A stretch of 7,968 nucleotides of DNA from Alphaproteobacteria bacterium (GTDB lineage: Bacteria; Pseudomonadota; Alphaproteobacteria; Puniceispirillales; Puniceispirillaceae): the NCBI GenBank assembly GCA_011525265.1, contig WTHV01000037.1:1-7968 (forward strand). The letters are read 5' to 3'. Below the pieces are notes generated by a model, which did no database searches, was not told the DNA's origin, and saw only the letters and a program-made list of their open reading frames with translations. The position numbers and the translations under genes were made by a program. Shown here piece after piece: positions 6,990 through 7,968 of this stretch; position 1 is the first letter of the stretch; every line of letters begins with the position of its first letter.

Positions 6990-7121
6990 ATGAAAAACAC
7001 CTCAAGATCAGTGATAAAATTTTTATCCCGATGGCAGGGTCTCAGACAGCTTGGGCAAGTTTGTTTGCCCCTTATGAGAAAAAAACCGCGACAGGCCGTC
7101 GCAGGGGGGGTTTTCATATAG
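6990..7121 (+). CDS. Possible small basic protein, 43 aa (doubtful)
   Basis: ATG 6990 to TAG 7119-7121 encodes 43 residues beginning MKNTSRSVIKFLSRWQ and ending AGGVFI. The peptide is strongly basic (Lys/Arg scattered throughout, with RKKPR near residues 30-34) and has no acidic residue in my reading. AGAGG (6978-6982) lies 7 bases before the ATG, a good Shine-Dalgarno position, and TATGAT (6943-6948) could be a -10 element although no -35 fits. No family is recognised. The ORF runs straight through three inverted repeats, which suggests the DNA is constrained as RNA or operator sequence, so the reading frame may be accidental. It could act as a leader peptide ahead of coxB. A 41-codon ORF on the other strand across the same DNA lacks a ribosome-binding site. 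Confidence 0.2.
   Translation: MKNTSRSVIKFLSRWQGLRQLGQVCLPLMRKKPRQAVAGGVFI
7013..7027. repeat. 15-bp palindrome GATAAAATTTTTATC
   Basis: GATAAAA (7013-7019) and TTTTATC (7021-7027) are exact reverse complements around a single central T (7020). With almost no loop it cannot form a good RNA hairpin, so a DNA-binding site for a dimeric regulator is the more natural reading. No specific regulator is assigned. Confidence 0.4.
7053..7070 (+). repeat. Hairpin GGGCAA / TTGCCC
   Basis: GGGCAA (7053-7058) pairs with TTGCCC (7065-7070) around GTTTGT. An outer 5-bp pairing of TCTCA (7040-7044) with TGAGA (7075-7079) could extend it across an asymmetric internal loop (8 and 4 bases). No T-run follows on the plus strand, so it is not a standard terminator for that strand. 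Confidence 0.4.
7079..7102 (-). terminator. Terminator-like hairpin with T-run, minus-strand orientation
   Basis: On the minus strand GCGAC-GGCCT-GTCGC (complement of 7088-7102) is followed by GG and seven T (complement of 7079-7085), the shape of a Rho-independent terminator with a short 5-bp stem. In plus orientation the same stem is followed by AGGGGGGG and only four T; outer AAAACC/GGTTTT pairing is possible with a bulge. No annotated minus-strand gene lies upstream (to the right) that would need it. Confidence 0.35.
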
Positions 7122-7192
7122 AGAAAAAGGGGGTACAAAAAGGCGCATTTTAATAGGTCATAGGCTTGTATCGATGGTAATTATGCTGTGGG

Positions 7193-7198
7193 TATAAG
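7193..7198 (+). promoter_or_regulatory. Candidate -10 element of coxB
   Basis: TATAAG matches TATAAT at 5 of 6 positions and would place the transcript start near 7205, about 33 bases before coxB ATG. No good -35 is present: TCGATG (7171-7176, 16-bp spacer) matches only 3 of 6, and TTGTAT (7166-7171) is 21 bp away. An activator-dependent promoter would fit this pattern, but that is inference. Confidence 0.25.
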
Positions 7199-7237
7199 TG
7201 GGATCGGACATAAGACTGAAATAATGGGGGAGACGTT

Positions 7238-7968
7238 ATGACGCTGCCAAGCGGAAAGTCTATCTTTTATGTAGTGGCAAGCCTTGTTGGTTTGTTTGTA
7301 TCGCAGAGTGCTTTTGCTGCCTTGCCAGAACCATGGCAAATCGGTTTGCAGCCTGCTGCGGGTTCTATTGCTGAAAAGGCGACCAGCTTACACAGCCTAT
7401 TGCTTGTGATTATCACAGCAATCTCTGTGTTTGTTCTGGCCTTGTTGGTATATGTGTGTTTGCGTTTCCGCGAGAAAGCAAATCCTGTTGCCTCAAAGAC
7501 GTCTCACAATGTGATTATCGAGGTGCTTTGGACAGTGGTTCCAGTGCTTATCCTTGTTGTTATCGCTGTGCCGTCTTTCCGTCTTTTATATTATTTAGAC
7601 CAAACAAAAGATACAGATATGGTCATTAAGGTGACAGGGAACCAGTGGTACTGGAACTATGAATATCCTGATGAGCAAATTGGCTTTGATTCTTATATGA
7701 TTGACGAAGAAGATTTGACAGAAGATCAAATCCGTTTGTTGTCAGTTGATAATGAGATGGTCGTACCAGCAGGTACACGTATCAAGCTGTTGATCACAGG
7801 CAATGATGTGATGCACTCATTCTTCGTGCCATCACTTGCGGTACAGACTTACTCTATCGCAGGTCGTATCAACGAAGCATGGATTGATGTTCCTGCTGAG
7901 CCAAAGACCTATTATGGTCAATGTAACCAGATTTGCGGCGTCAACCACGCCTATATGCCAATCGTGGT
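7238..7968 (+). CDS. coxB: Cytochrome c oxidase subunit II, 3' end outside window
   Basis: CoxB is the CuA-bearing subunit that accepts electrons from cytochrome c for an aa3-type oxidase. ATG 7238 follows GGGGGAG (7226-7232) with 5-base spacing. The first 243 residues are present. A signal peptide probably ends at AFA (25-27). Two membrane helices span about 52-76 and 93-117. The aromatic block GNQWYWNYEYPD (134-145) is the cytochrome c electron-entry patch. An acidic segment DEEDLTEDQ (156-164) precedes the CuA beta-barrel. CuA ligand positions are H193 (in VMHSFF), C229, C233, H237 and M240 in GQCNQICGVNHAYMP. The residue usually occupied by Glu (CSEICG/CSELCG), whose carbonyl binds Cu and whose carboxylate binds the Mg/Mn site, is Gln231 here. 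Probably only the last few dozen codons are missing. coxA and assembly genes would be expected downstream. Confidence 0.97.
   Translation, partial: MTLPSGKSIFYVVASLVGLFVSQSAFAALPEPWQIGLQPAAGSIAEKATSLHSLLLVIITAISVFVLALLVYVCLRFREKANPVASKTSHNVIIEVLWTVVPVLILVVIAVPSFRLLYYLDQTKDTDMVIKVTGNQWYWNYEYPDEQIGFDSYMIDEEDLTEDQIRLLSVDNEMVVPAGTRIKLLITGNDVMHSFFVPSLAVQTYSIAGRINEAWIDVPAEPKTYYGQCNQICGVNHAYMPIV

Larger units (their letters stand above)
6833..7237. other. 405-bp divergent spacer between tldD and coxB, rich in inverted repeats
   Basis: This is the only long stretch without a confident gene. It should contain the tldD and coxB promoters. It also holds four inverted repeats (6961-6980, 7013-7027, 7053-7070, 7088-7102), an 8-bp palindrome CAGATCTG (6905-6912), a run of seven G (7104-7110), and a 43-codon ORF. 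No known riboswitch or named small RNA was recognised. Confidence 0.6.

Noticed and set aside
7022..7148. Minus-strand 41-codon ORF across the coxB-upstream spacer (7023-7148)
   Set aside because: No ribosome-binding site and no recognisable peptide; it runs through the inverted-repeat DNA and through the terminator-like T-run.
7224..7241. Five-codon mini-ORF (ATG GGG GAG ACG TTA TGA) whose stop overlaps the coxB ATG
   Set aside because: Its ATG lies inside the coxB Shine-Dalgarno region and has no ribosome-binding site of its own; an ATGA overlap with such a short ORF is easily chance.

Overview
This window looks like an ordinary chromosomal stretch of an alphaproteobacterium with moderate-to-low GC content. 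Support comes from two gene neighbourhoods common in that class: ubiA divergent from rsmE followed by a plant-type gshA, and tldD divergent from coxB, the start of the aa3-type cytochrome c oxidase operon. A marine lineage such as SAR116 would fit the base composition and protein style, but that is an impression and was not tested. There is no transposase, integrase, CRISPR array, tRNA or rRNA.

Layout. Positions 2-82 hold the last 26 codons of argC (arginine biosynthesis). Seven bases later comes a 262-residue protein that I assign, from motif alignment, to the gamma-glutamylcyclotransferase-like fold. Its stop interlocks with the stop of ubiA (ubiquinone biosynthesis) on the opposite strand. 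A 94-bp divergent spacer with a tandem GCTTGCAA repeat separates ubiA from rsmE (16S rRNA U1498 methyltransferase). rsmE is followed on the same strand by gshA (glutamate-cysteine ligase, first step of glutathione synthesis) and a DHA1/TetA-like MFS exporter. The exporter converges with tldD (zinc peptidase subunit), again with interlocking stop codons. A 405-bp spacer then leads to coxB, which runs off the right edge with its CuA motif just inside the window.

Functional themes are respiration (ubiA makes the quinone precursor; coxB belongs to the terminal oxidase) and thiol metabolism (gshA, plus a possible gamma-glutamyl-peptide-cleaving enzyme about 1.8 kb away). The genes lie in several short transcription units and do not form a single system.

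The least explained part is the tldD-coxB spacer (6833-7237). It contains four inverted repeats within about 140 bp, a 43-codon ORF with a reasonable Shine-Dalgarno sequence, and a terminator-like hairpin facing the minus strand with no annotated minus-strand gene upstream of it. I did not find a convincing new multi-gene system. The other points worth checking are a Glu-to-Gln change in the CuA/Mg motif of CoxB, the tandem repeat between ubiA and rsmE, and the cyclotransferase-like assignment.
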